Below, piece after piece: positions 1 to 5,386 of a DNA stretch of 5,386 nucleotides. The notes under the pieces are model-generated. The model did no database searches. It had not been told where the DNA came from and saw nothing but the letters and a program-made list of their open reading frames with translations. Numbering within the stretch: position 1 is the stretch's first letter; each line of letters begins with the position of its first letter. The stretch is from Bacteroidales bacterium (GTDB lineage: Bacteria > Bacteroidota > Bacteroidia > Bacteroidales > UBA7960): positions 1 to 5,386 of the forward strand of contig SLEW01000307.1 of the NCBI GenBank assembly GCA_007124575.1. The letters run 5' to 3'. The position numbers and the translations under genes are program-made.

Positions 1-455
1 AGGTAGCGAAGGCGCATGTAAGCCTGGTTAAAGTCGCTGGAAGAAAAGATGAACATCAGACGCTGCATGGTGTCCTGGTTCCGTGCGGCATGACGGATCA
101 TCCGGGCATAAGACTCCTTGAGCTCTTCCAGGTCATTTTCCAGCTCCTCCACAGAACTTGTGAGGGTGGCAATGCGGCGGTTGATGAGCCGGATCTCATT
201 CTGAATGGTGCCCACAAGGTTCTCCCGCCTGCTGATCTGGTTGTTGAGGATCGTGAGCTGCCCTACGCTGGCTTCCGCAGTTTCACGCGTCTCCGTGAGC
301 AGCTGGCTGGTGATACGTATTTCACGCTCGAGGCTTTCTTTTTGCCGCTCGAGCTCGTCACGCGTTTGCGCAAGGGTTCCATGCGACAAAAAAGCCGTGA
401 ACAAAACCAATAAAACGACGAGGGGTGCACGCTTCATACTCATCATAAAATTCAT
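1..455 (-). CDS. envC: Murein hydrolase activator EnvC-like protein, N-terminal part (cut by window edge)
   Basis: The visible 151 codons encode a secreted coiled-coil protein. Residues 8-29 form a signal peptide: a Lys-Arg n-region, a hydrophobic core (PLVVLLVLFTAFL) and a likely cut after Ala29 in GTLA-Q. From about residue 31 to 120 the chain is heptad-like and rich in Glu, Arg, Gln and Leu (for example RDELERQKESLEREI and VEELENDLEELKESY). It is followed by LMFIFSSSDFNQAYMRLRY near residues 133-151. That order, and especially the 'FIFSS.DFNQAY.RLRYL' segment, is typical of Bacteroidota EnvC-type proteins, which end in an M23/LytM domain; that domain would lie beyond base 1 and is not seen. 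Family members act in the periplasm and usually activate N-acetylmuramoyl-L-alanine amidases during cell separation. ATG 455 directly follows an in-frame TAG. ATG 437 (MKRAPL) would give a more standard signal peptide and is an equally good start. Whether the LytM domain is catalytic or degenerate cannot be told here. Confidence 0.85.
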   Translation of the reverse strand, partial: MNFMMSMKRAPLVVLLVLFTAFLSHGTLAQTRDELERQKESLEREIRITSQLLTETRETAEASVGQLTILNNQISRRENLVGTIQNEIRLINRRIATLTSSVEELENDLEELKESYARMIRHAARNQDTMQRLMFIFSSSDFNQAYMRLRY

Positions 456-472
456 CTAATGGATGCCTGCAC

Positions 473-495
473 TGAAATGCTCAAATCTCATTTCA
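473..495. repeat. Perfect 7-bp inverted repeat upstream of envC
   Basis: TGAAATG (473-479) and CATTTCA (489-495) are perfect complements around a 9-base spacer. The dyad lies in the 100-base gap between the DUF4292 stop and the envC start, directly downstream of a TATTTTTG box on the minus strand. It would overlap or closely follow the predicted transcription start, so it could be a repressor site or a 5'-end hairpin. It has no U-run and few G/C pairs, so it is not a convincing terminator. A chance match is possible in this AT-rich gap. Confidence 0.4.
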
Positions 496-503
496 CAAAA
501 ATA
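496..503 (-). promoter_or_regulatory. Possible Bacteroidota -7 box (TATTTTTG) for envC
   Basis: Read on the minus strand, 503 to 496 is TATTTTTG, an exact match to the Bacteroidota -7 consensus TAnnTTTG, about 40 bases upstream of ATG 455. No TTG lies at the expected 17-23 base distance, so the -33 half is weak or absent. If real, it would let envC be expressed apart from the lipoprotein genes. The surrounding AT-rich sequence makes a chance hit quite possible. Confidence 0.35.
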
Positions 504-555
504 ACTCTTCTCAGAACCATAACAGCAGGACAAGACATTTTTTATGCCAGCAAAG

Positions 556-1362
556 TTATTCTATTTGGCGATACCTGTCGGGGATGCTGATGTTCATGGG
601 TTGCGGTTCATCTATCGAGGTTCTGGTGTAGCGCATGGACAGTTCCACGCGGTTTCCGGGGTCTGTGATAACCAGCGACACCGCAGCCGGCACCTGTTGC
701 TCCTTGATCGTATTGTGCTGCTCGTACCGGGCCCGGATGCTTTGGCGGGAGCGGGGCTCATAGAGCAGGCTCTCCCTGATGACAAAGGATTCCTGGTCGA
801 GCCAGATGTTTTGCTGATAGGGGATGCCCAGGGCCGCATGGGTGATGGGGTACCTTTCGGTGCTTTTCAGCAGCAGTCTGTCATCATCGCGGGAAACCCT
901 GAAGTTGTCAGATGTGAAATGGGCAAAGTCGTTTCCCACCAGGATCGCTTGCAGCATCTGGAAGTCCAGGTTCGTGCTGAACATGCGGTTGAGTCTGTCC
1001 ATATCTCCCTGGTAGTACGTCCCTTCGAGCCTGTTGAGGAACAGCACCTCATCGGGGGTGATAAGTACGCGGGCCATCTCGATGCCCAGGAAGGGAGACA
1101 GCGACAGGTAGATGGCGGAGTCTTTTCTTATGCGGATGGTGCCGCTGATGTCGTAGTGGCTGTTGTTGATGGTGGCGGTGCCGGAAAAGCGGGAGGCAAA
1201 GAAGCCGAAGGATGTCTGGCTGGCATGCATGGCTGAGAGGGTTTCCGACACGGCGATAGGTTCTTCGTCCACGTCGGGGGTGACTACCTCGTGCAGGGCG
1301 CTGCAGGATGCCAGCGTTATTATGAGGACCAGAAGGGTGATTTTATTGGGAATGCGGCTCAT
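556..1362 (-). CDS. DUF4292-type, LolB-like outer-membrane lipoprotein
   Basis: This 268-residue protein is a predicted lipoprotein: a short basic n-region (MSRIPNK), a hydrophobic core and lipobox LASC with Cys20. Residues after Cys20 (SALHEVV) lack the acidic run that sends Bacteroidota lipoproteins to the cell surface, so a periplasm-facing position is likely. From about residue 52 the chain alternates like beta strands: FGFFASRFSGTATI, GTIRIRKDSAIYLSLSP, then FLGIEMARVLITPDEVLFLN. A helical stretch follows near 122-142 (DRLNRMF to LQAILVG), and the C-terminus ends in SIPDRYRQIE. Length, lipobox, this strand order and the position after the TPR gene match the DUF4292 family of Bacteroidota. 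The layout recalls LolB, which receives lipoproteins from LolA and inserts them in the outer membrane; that role is inference. The ATG at 1362 overlaps the upstream TPR stop as ATGA, which implies translational coupling. The family call is firm, the function is not. Confidence 0.85.
   Translation of the reverse strand: MSRIPNKITLLVLIITLASCSALHEVVTPDVDEEPIAVSETLSAMHASQTSFGFFASRFSGTATINNSHYDISGTIRIRKDSAIYLSLSPFLGIEMARVLITPDEVLFLNRLEGTYYQGDMDRLNRMFSTNLDFQMLQAILVGNDFAHFTSDNFRVSRDDDRLLLKSTERYPITHAALGIPYQQNIWLDQESFVIRESLLYEPRSRQSIRARYEQHNTIKEQQVPAAVSLVITDPGNRVELSMRYTRTSIDEPQPMNISIPDRYRQIE
1359..1362 (-). promoter_or_regulatory. ATGA stop/start overlap (translational coupling)
   Basis: The TGA of the TPR lipoprotein gene (1361-1359) and the ATG of the DUF4292 gene (1362-1360) share two bases. 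The last TPR codons (AAA ACA AAC AAA) at the same time form an A-rich leader for the downstream start. This arrangement usually means that ribosomes ending the first gene re-initiate on the second, keeping the two proteins in step. Confidence 0.85.
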
Positions 1363-3080
1363 TTGTTTGTTTTTGCGTTTCTGCCTGCTTCTTCTGCCTG
1401 CTGCCAGTATTCGCGGGCCCTTTCTTTGTCGCCCAGCTTGTATAGCACGTCACCGTAGTGTTCCAGGATGGTGGCACCGGGGTCGTCAGATGCTTCAATG
1501 GCCTTGCTGATCCATTTCTCTGCCTCTTCATAGCTCCCTTTCTGATAATGGATCCAGCCAAAGGTGTCGAGGAAGGCGGGGTTGTCGGGTTGCAGCTCCA
1601 GCGAGCGCTGCGACATCTCCAGGGCTTCATCCAGGCGCTCTTTGCGTTCCGCCAGGTGGTAGCTGTAGTTGTTCAGGGCCGTGGCATTATCGGGGTTTTT
1701 TCCCAGGGCTTTTTCGTAGTACCGGTCAGATTCCTCATGTGCATCGAGGTAATAATAGGTGTCTGCCAGCATGGTGATGAAGTCTTCGCGCAGCTCTTCG
1801 TCATCCACGGTCATGGCAAGCCCGTACTCCAGAGAGGAGGCCGCTGCCTCGTAATCTTCCAGCTGCATGCTGGCAAGGCCGTTGAAGAGAAAGAGGATGG
1901 GCTGTTCAAAGAAGTATTCGAGGGCCGTGTCGGAGTGGTCGAGCATGCCCTCATAATCGCCCAGCTGCAGGTCGAGGCTTAGGATCTGCTGCCAGACAGA
2001 CATGCTGGAAGGGTCTATCTTTACTCCCTGAAGGTATTTTTCGCGTGCTTCTTCTTTCTTGTCTGCCTGGTTGAGCAGGTCGCCATAGACAAGCCATGCC
2101 TCGGAGTCGTCGGGGTGCATGGACAACATGATGTCTGCCAGCTCCATGGCATGATCCATGTATACAGGCTCTTCCTGACCCCACTGCATGTAGGAAAAGA
2201 TGATGCGGGCCTTGCCTTCGAACTCCAGCTGCGGCGAGCGGAAAGCCTTGTCCAGCTGGGCAAATGCCTCCTCCGGGGCGTCCTTGTCGTGGTAGTAGTC
2301 GGCGAGCAGAAGCCTGGCCATGTAACTGTCCGGATCTTGTTCGAGCATTTCCAGGTAAGTGTCCCTTGCCTTCTCCTGTTGTCCGGTTTCCATGTAGAGG
2401 TCGCCAAGGACCTCGATGAAGGCAGGCTCTTCGGGGAAGAGCTTTGCCAGCGTGATGGCTTCGTCGATGGCTGTCTCATAATCTCCTTTGCGGATGAGGA
2501 TTTCCATCTTTTGCATCCCCGTCTCCCGCGTCATGCCCTGCAGGGACTCTATGTGGCGGAGCACCTCCAGTGCCTTTGCAGGCTGGTCGTTATGGATGTA
2601 AGCACTCATCAGCTTGCGCTGCATCCGTGTGTTTTCAGGATGCCTGCCTGCCAGGTGCTGATAAACCTCCACGGCCTTCGGCCTCTCGTCGCGAAGGATA
2701 TGGATATCGGCCATCAGCAGCCGGTAATCATTGTTGCCGGGGTCAAGTGCGATGGCTGTCTCCGTGTGTTTTTGGGCCTCTTCCAGCTCGTTGTTCATGG
2801 CATGCAGCCTGGCGAGCTCATAGTAGGCGGCATCATTGCGGGGATCCTTTTCTTTGGCATTGATAAAGTGGGCTACCGCACGCTGAGGGTTGCCAAGGGT
2901 TTTTTGCTGGATGCCTTCTATCAGCATGGCGGTGCTTTTCAGCTGGTCTTCCTCTGAGACCACCGGAAGCTCTTCTTTCTCTTTCGCAGCAGGGTCTTGA
3001 GGCACCTCTCCGGTGACGCTGCAGGCACTGATGAAAAGGGCCATGATCAGCCCTGTGCTTAGCTTGATGGTTTTTGTCAT
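1359..3080 (-). CDS. TPR-repeat lipoprotein
   Basis: This 573-residue protein is made almost wholly of tetratricopeptide-type helix pairs behind a lipoprotein signal. The signal is MTKTIK, a hydrophobic core and lipobox ISAC with Cys20, followed by an acidic, Lys/Glu-rich linker (about 31-47). Clear TPR-like units include 84-114 (AAYYELARLHAMNNELEEAQ), 222-250 (FIEVLGDLYMETGQQEKARD), 254-282, 326-357, 433-463, 467-498, 501-530 and 538-563 (HYGDVLYKLGDKERAREYWQ). The last three make a conserved C-terminal block (LNNYSYHLAE, then FLDTFGWIHYQKGSYEEA). TPR arrays bind other proteins; this one should be tethered in the outer membrane facing the periplasm. The open frame runs upstream to 3314, but ATG 3080 is chosen because only it places the lipobox at the N-terminus and it does not overlap dut. 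Its leader is A-rich (AACAGAAAACAAAATA) with no Shine-Dalgarno. It overlaps the DUF4292 gene by 4 bases, so the two products probably work together. The bound partner is unknown. Confidence 0.88.
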   Translation of the reverse strand: MTKTIKLSTGLIMALFISACSVTGEVPQDPAAKEKEELPVVSEEDQLKSTAMLIEGIQQKTLGNPQRAVAHFINAKEKDPRNDAAYYELARLHAMNNELEEAQKHTETAIALDPGNNDYRLLMADIHILRDERPKAVEVYQHLAGRHPENTRMQRKLMSAYIHNDQPAKALEVLRHIESLQGMTRETGMQKMEILIRKGDYETAIDEAITLAKLFPEEPAFIEVLGDLYMETGQQEKARDTYLEMLEQDPDSYMARLLLADYYHDKDAPEEAFAQLDKAFRSPQLEFEGKARIIFSYMQWGQEEPVYMDHAMELADIMLSMHPDDSEAWLVYGDLLNQADKKEEAREKYLQGVKIDPSSMSVWQQILSLDLQLGDYEGMLDHSDTALEYFFEQPILFLFNGLASMQLEDYEAAASSLEYGLAMTVDDEELREDFITMLADTYYYLDAHEESDRYYEKALGKNPDNATALNNYSYHLAERKERLDEALEMSQRSLELQPDNPAFLDTFGWIHYQKGSYEEAEKWISKAIEASDDPGATILEHYGDVLYKLGDKERAREYWQQAEEAGRNAKTNK

Positions 3081-3228
3081 TATTTTGTTTTCTGTTCGTT
3101 GTTCTGTTACAAACCGGATGCCATGATTGCCTTTTGGCAGGTGTTTTAACCAATCAGGCTTAGGGCTTCCTAATAAACGTAACATCACTCCTGCATGTTT
3201 TATGATGAGCTCTGTTTCTGTGCCCGGA

Positions 3229-3663
3229 TCAGCTGTTTCCTGTGTGGCCGAAGCCTCCCTCGCCCCGTTCCGTGTTGTTGAGCGACTGGCTGCGCTTCCA
3301 ATCCACCCGTTCATGCCGGGAGATGATCATTTGCGCGATGCGGTCGCCGTCTTTGATGGTATAGCTTTCCTTTGACAGGTTTACCAGGATGACTTTGATT
3401 TCTCCGCGGTAGTCGGCGTCGATGGTCCCGGGGGTGTTGAGCACGGTGATACCCTTCTTTGCCGCCAGACCGCTGCGGGGCCTTACCTGTGCCTCATATC
3501 CTTCAGGCAGCTCGATGTGCAGGCCCGTGCCCACGAGCATCCGCTCCAGGGGATGAAGCACCACCTCTTCCTTTAGCATCGCCCGCAGGTCCATCCCGGC
3601 CGAAAATGCCGTCTCATAAGCGGGCAAAGGGTTGTTTGAATGGTTTACGATTTTTATTTGCAT
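3229..3663 (-). CDS. dut: dUTP diphosphatase (dUTPase)
   Basis: This cytosolic homotrimeric enzyme hydrolyses dUTP to dUMP and pyrophosphate, which supplies thymidylate synthesis and keeps uracil out of DNA. All five conserved motifs are present and in order in the 144 residues: I, AGMDLRA (22-28); II, RPRSGLA (61-67); [18 protein letters not shown] (79-93), with the presumed catalytic Asp82 and the deoxyribose-selecting Tyr85; [12 protein letters not shown] (105-114); [11 protein letters not shown] (133-142), the flexible tail arm that closes on the phosphates. The length is normal for the trimeric family and nothing is broken, so it should be active. The start ATG at 3663 gives the usual short N-terminal strand (MQIKIVNHS). 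It follows the serine hydrolase gene by 96 bases and precedes the TPR gene by 148 bases. I found no strong promoter in either gap. Confidence 0.97.
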   Translation of the reverse strand: MQIKIVNHSNNPLPAYETAFSAGMDLRAMLKEEVVLHPLERMLVGTGLHIELPEGYEAQVRPRSGLAAKKGITVLNTPGTIDADYRGEIKVILVNLSKESYTIKDGDRIAQMIISRHERVDWKRSQSLNNTERGEGGFGHTGNS

Positions 3664-3759
3664 AAGAAAAGTCTAAAATGTTGAAATGTCGGGGCCAGCA
3701 GTTGACTTAAACTCATTCTTAACCTTAATCTCAATTTCAAGCGCCAAACATCAAAACCA

Positions 3760-5028
3760 TTATCCACCTAAAATCCGGTACTCTCTTGGGTCTTCTTCCA
3801 GTGGTTCCTCATCTTCGGCTTTGATTTCTTCCAGGAAGAGGATGTTCTGGAGGCTTTGCACCAGGTGTGTAATATTTCTGTTGGTGTTGTTGAGCAGGAT
3901 AAGGGTGGCGTCGTGGTCTACGAATCTTTTCATTGACGTGCGGAAGCCGTTCCAGCGTCCGGGATGGTGCACCACGTGGCTGTCCATGAAGTTTTGGAGG
4001 CGCCATCCCATGCCATAGCGCACCTGGCGACCGTTTCGCAGGGTGGTATGATTGAAGGCTTTGTTCCATAGCTCTTCAGGGAGAATCTTGCCGTTTGTGA
4101 TGGCGCGGTCCCATTTATAGAGGTCATGGATGCTGGCATGGATGCCTTTGTCGCCCATTACGCCGTCATGGCGTACGTCGGGGATGACCAGGTGGGTATG
4201 TCGCCACGGCCTGAAGCCGAAGGCACGGTCGTCTGTCATCGCGGCAGGCTTGTTGGGGTTGTACACAAAGCTCTGTTCCATCTCCAGGGGTTCGAAGATG
4301 CGCTCATGGATGAAGTCAGCGTAAGCTTGTCCGCTAACCCTTTCGATCAGCAGTCCCAGAAAGCCGTATCCTGTGTTGGAGTATGCGAAGCGTGTGCCGG
4401 GCCAGAAGTCCAGGTGCCGGGGGTGGTCGATGAAGAGCTGCAGCATGTCTTCGTTGTCGGGCTTCTTTGCTTCCTGCCAGTAGCGTTCCACGAGCCACAT
4501 GTAGTTCTGCAGGCCGGAGGTGTGGCTCAGCAGGTGCCTGATGGTGATGTTGTCCCAGGGAAATTCGGGGATATGTTTGTCGACAGTGTCGTCGATGTCG
4601 AGCAGGTTTTCATGGTGCAGGATGAGGACGGCGGCTGCGGTAAAGGGTTTACTCACGCTGGCCAGCTGGAAGGGTGTTTCTGGCTTCAGGGGTGTGTTGT
4701 TTCTGAAGTCGGCAAACCCGAAGCTCCGGCTGAACAGTATCTCCCCATCGCGCGCAAGGAGCACGTTGCCGTTGAACCGGTGGCGGAGCAGCAGTTGGGT
4801 GATGGTATCCTGGTAGAAGTGCAGGTCGTCGTCGGAGTAACGCGCCACATGAGAGGGCTCTTCGTGGCTTATGGGTTCATGGTGTCTGTAGTCTTCCATG
4901 TAGCCCGAGTGTACGGCCAGGCTGAGCAGCCCAATGGCCGCCACCAGGAATGACATGTTTCCCAGGTAGCCCGGTCGGACTTGCCATGTAGTCATTTTCC
5001 GGAAGAGGGTTTTGATCATTTTTATCAT
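3760..5028 (-). CDS. Membrane-anchored serine hydrolase, beta-lactamase/PBP-like (class C fold)
   Basis: This protein (422 residues from ATG 5028) carries the active-site set of the class C beta-lactamase/PBP4*/esterase family. The SxxK motif is SVSK (Ser124 nucleophile, Lys127), in LASVSKPFTAAAVL. The YxN motif is YSN (216-218), in FAYSNTGYGFLGLLIERVSG. In place of the KTG triad it has HPG (355-357), in HHPGRWNGF, a common variant in this family. The supporting HLLSHTSGL (165-173) and GDKGIHASIHDLYKW (292-306) segments are also present. Near the N-terminus a basic stretch precedes one hydrophobic segment (YLGNMSFLVAAIGLLSLAV, about 21-39), so the domain is probably anchored in the inner membrane and faces the periplasm. 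The C-terminus is a short Glu-rich tail (EEIKAEDEEPLEED). The substrate cannot be read from sequence: D-Ala-D-Ala peptides, D-amino-acid amides or esters are all possible. The frame is open to 5040 through TTG and GTG, but ATG 5028 fits the upstream promoter; ATG 5019 and 4995 are alternatives. Confidence 0.9.
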   Translation of the reverse strand: MIKMIKTLFRKMTTWQVRPGYLGNMSFLVAAIGLLSLAVHSGYMEDYRHHEPISHEEPSHVARYSDDDLHFYQDTITQLLLRHRFNGNVLLARDGEILFSRSFGFADFRNNTPLKPETPFQLASVSKPFTAAAVLILHHENLLDIDDTVDKHIPEFPWDNITIRHLLSHTSGLQNYMWLVERYWQEAKKPDNEDMLQLFIDHPRHLDFWPGTRFAYSNTGYGFLGLLIERVSGQAYADFIHERIFEPLEMEQSFVYNPNKPAAMTDDRAFGFRPWRHTHLVIPDVRHDGVMGDKGIHASIHDLYKWDRAITNGKILPEELWNKAFNHTTLRNGRQVRYGMGWRLQNFMDSHVVHHPGRWNGFRTSMKRFVDHDATLILLNNTNRNITHLVQSLQNILFLEEIKAEDEEPLEEDPREYRILGG

Positions 5029-5059
5029 CACAGGCACCAAAGGCTTTGCATTAACGGTG

Positions 5060-5087
5060 CAAAATTAGGAAAAATAATGCATGTCAA
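5060..5087 (-). promoter_or_regulatory. Bacteroidota-type promoter of the serine hydrolase gene
   Basis: On the minus strand, TTG (5087-5085) is followed after exactly 17 bases by TAATTTTG (5067-5060). This matches the Bacteroidota housekeeping promoter, -33 TTG and -7 TAnnTTTG, with correct spacing. The predicted transcript would start near 5055, leaving a leader of about 25 bases before ATG 5028. It therefore argues against any translation start further upstream. It lies close to the probable left end of the IS element. Confidence 0.65.
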
Positions 5088-5235
5088 CCCTTGTTTCAGG
5101 CTAACTTTCAGGGCCGACGCATGAAGCGGGGTTTAAAAACACGTGGGTTCTTAAAAAATTATTGAAAAGCCTCTTGTTTTTGTTGATGTAATATGTTGTT
5201 TATCAGGCGATTATTTGGATTTATTGTATCATATT

Positions 5236-5257
5236 AGCTAAAAACTAAATTTTAGCT
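5236..5257 (+). repeat. Perfect 8-bp hairpin just upstream of the transposase start
   Basis: AGCTAAAA (5236-5243) and TTTTAGCT (5250-5257) are perfect complements around a 6-base loop (ACTAAA), ending 2 bases before the ATG at 5260. In the transcript this hairpin would cover the ribosome landing zone. In several IS families such structures limit transposase translation, particularly from transcripts that enter from outside. The stem is AU-rich, so its strength is moderate. Confidence 0.55.
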
Positions 5258-5259
5258 GT

Positions 5260-5386
5260 ATGAAGACAAATTTACATGAGTTTTTTGGCCGTATTCCCGA
5301 TCCACGCATAAACAGAAAGCGTAAACATTTGCTCATTGACATCATCATTCTAACTGTTTTAGCGGTAATAAGCGGAGCTGATTCAT
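5260..5386 (+). CDS. ISAs1-family (H-repeat type) transposase, N-terminal fragment (cut by window edge)
   Basis: The 42 visible codons read MKTNLHEFFGRIPDPR followed by INRKRKHLLIDIIILTVLA and VISGADS. This is the N-terminal 'DDE_Tnp_1-associated' segment of ISAs1/H-repeat transposases: an F-x-x-IPDPR motif, a basic patch (RKRKH), then a hydrophobic helix that usually ends in a GA(D/E) motif. The family cuts and pastes DNA with a DDE catalytic domain, which would lie beyond the right edge, so intactness cannot be judged. The start ATG at 5260 has no Shine-Dalgarno and sits right behind an 8-bp hairpin. It is divergent from the serine hydrolase, and its GC content (36% by hand count over 5261-5360) is well below that of the host genes, in keeping with a mobile origin. 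Confidence 0.87.
   Translation, partial: MKTNLHEFFGRIPDPRINRKRKHLLIDIIILTVLAVISGADS

Larger units (their letters stand above)
5109..5386 (+). mobile_element. ISAs1-family insertion sequence, left part (left boundary uncertain)
   Basis: The segment carries the 5' end of an ISAs1-type transposase, so an IS starts between the serine hydrolase promoter and base 5260 and runs off the right edge. I place the left end provisionally at CAGGGCCG (5109), because ISAs1 ends begin with C and base composition falls sharply after about 5125: 26% GC over 5161-5260 by hand count, against 59% within the serine hydrolase gene (4201-4300). The second end and the target duplication are outside the window, so the boundary cannot be confirmed. 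It could lie anywhere from about 5090 to 5200. Confidence 0.55.

Noticed and set aside
90..413. 107-codon plus-strand open frame at the left edge
   Set aside because: It is antisense to the envC start, where the minus frame has a signal peptide and a family-typical coiled coil.
544..1236. 230-codon open frame on the plus strand
   Set aside because: It is antisense to the DUF4292 gene, its translation has no recognisable domain or signal, and it comes from the codon bias of the real gene.
2115..2957. 280-codon open frame on the plus strand
   Set aside because: It is the antisense shadow of the TPR gene; the sense frame has clear TPR repeats and the shadow has no recognisable family.
3130..3141. 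TGCC-TTTT-GGCA mini-hairpin between dut and the TPR gene as a terminator
   Set aside because: The stem is only 4 bp and no U-run follows it on the minus strand.
3174..3181. TACGTTTA on the minus strand as a promoter for the TPR gene
   Set aside because: It has one mismatch to TAnnTTTG and no TTG at the right distance upstream, so it is too weak to annotate.
3081..3314. 78-codon upstream extension of the TPR open frame
   Set aside because: It overlaps the end of dut by 86 bases and buries the lipoprotein signal inside the protein. ATG 3080 puts the lipobox Cys at residue 20, as expected.
3745..3752. GATGTTTG on the minus strand as a promoter for dut
   Set aside because: It has one mismatch, no -33 partner, and lies partly at the end of the serine hydrolase frame.
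4126..4953. 275-codon open frame on the plus strand
   Set aside because: It is antisense to the serine hydrolase, whose catalytic motifs are all in the minus-strand frame.
5029..5040. TTG/GTG start of the serine hydrolase at 5040
   Set aside because: ATG codons follow at 5028 and 5019, and nothing favours a rare start. The promoter at 5060-5087 allows any of them, so the first ATG was taken.

Overview
The window looks like a chromosomal segment of a Bacteroidota bacterium, probably a Bacteroidales or Marinilabiliales relative. The evidence is the gene set (a dUTPase, a TPR lipoprotein, a DUF4292-type lipoprotein and a coiled-coil EnvC-like protein in a row), start codons without Shine-Dalgarno sequences (several sit behind A-rich leaders instead), and a promoter that fits the Bacteroidota pattern TTG-N17-TAnnTTTG. 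I cannot name a genus from this sequence.

Layout. Nearly everything is on the minus strand and is transcribed from right to left. From the right: a membrane-anchored serine hydrolase of the beta-lactamase/penicillin-binding fold (about 5028 to 3760); dUTP diphosphatase dut (3663 to 3229); a 573-residue TPR lipoprotein (3080 to 1359); a 268-residue DUF4292/LolB-like lipoprotein (1362 to 556), whose ATG overlaps the TPR stop codon; and the first 151 codons of an EnvC-like murein hydrolase activator (455 to beyond the left edge). At the right edge, on the plus strand, are the first 42 codons of an ISAs1-family transposase, in a clearly AT-richer segment (26% GC by hand count over 5161-5260, against 59% over 4201-4300).

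How the genes fit together. The left four genes form one co-oriented group. Apart from dut, which cleans up dUTP, they are envelope genes: two predicted lipoproteins, translationally coupled, and a secreted peptidoglycan-hydrolase regulator. The DUF4292 product resembles the outer-membrane lipoprotein receptor LolB in layout, so a role in lipoprotein or envelope assembly is a reasonable inference, not something shown here. The serine hydrolase has its own good promoter, which lies between it and the divergent IS element. It may also act on the cell wall, but its substrate is unknown.

I found no RNA gene, CRISPR array, phage gene, defence island or clearly new system. There is no gene-free stretch over 300 bases; the longest gap (5041-5259) holds a promoter, the probable left end of the IS and a hairpin against the transposase start codon. 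The items most worth a second look are the possible LolB-like lipoprotein and its coupled TPR partner, the hairpin before the transposase, and a dyad at a possible envC promoter.
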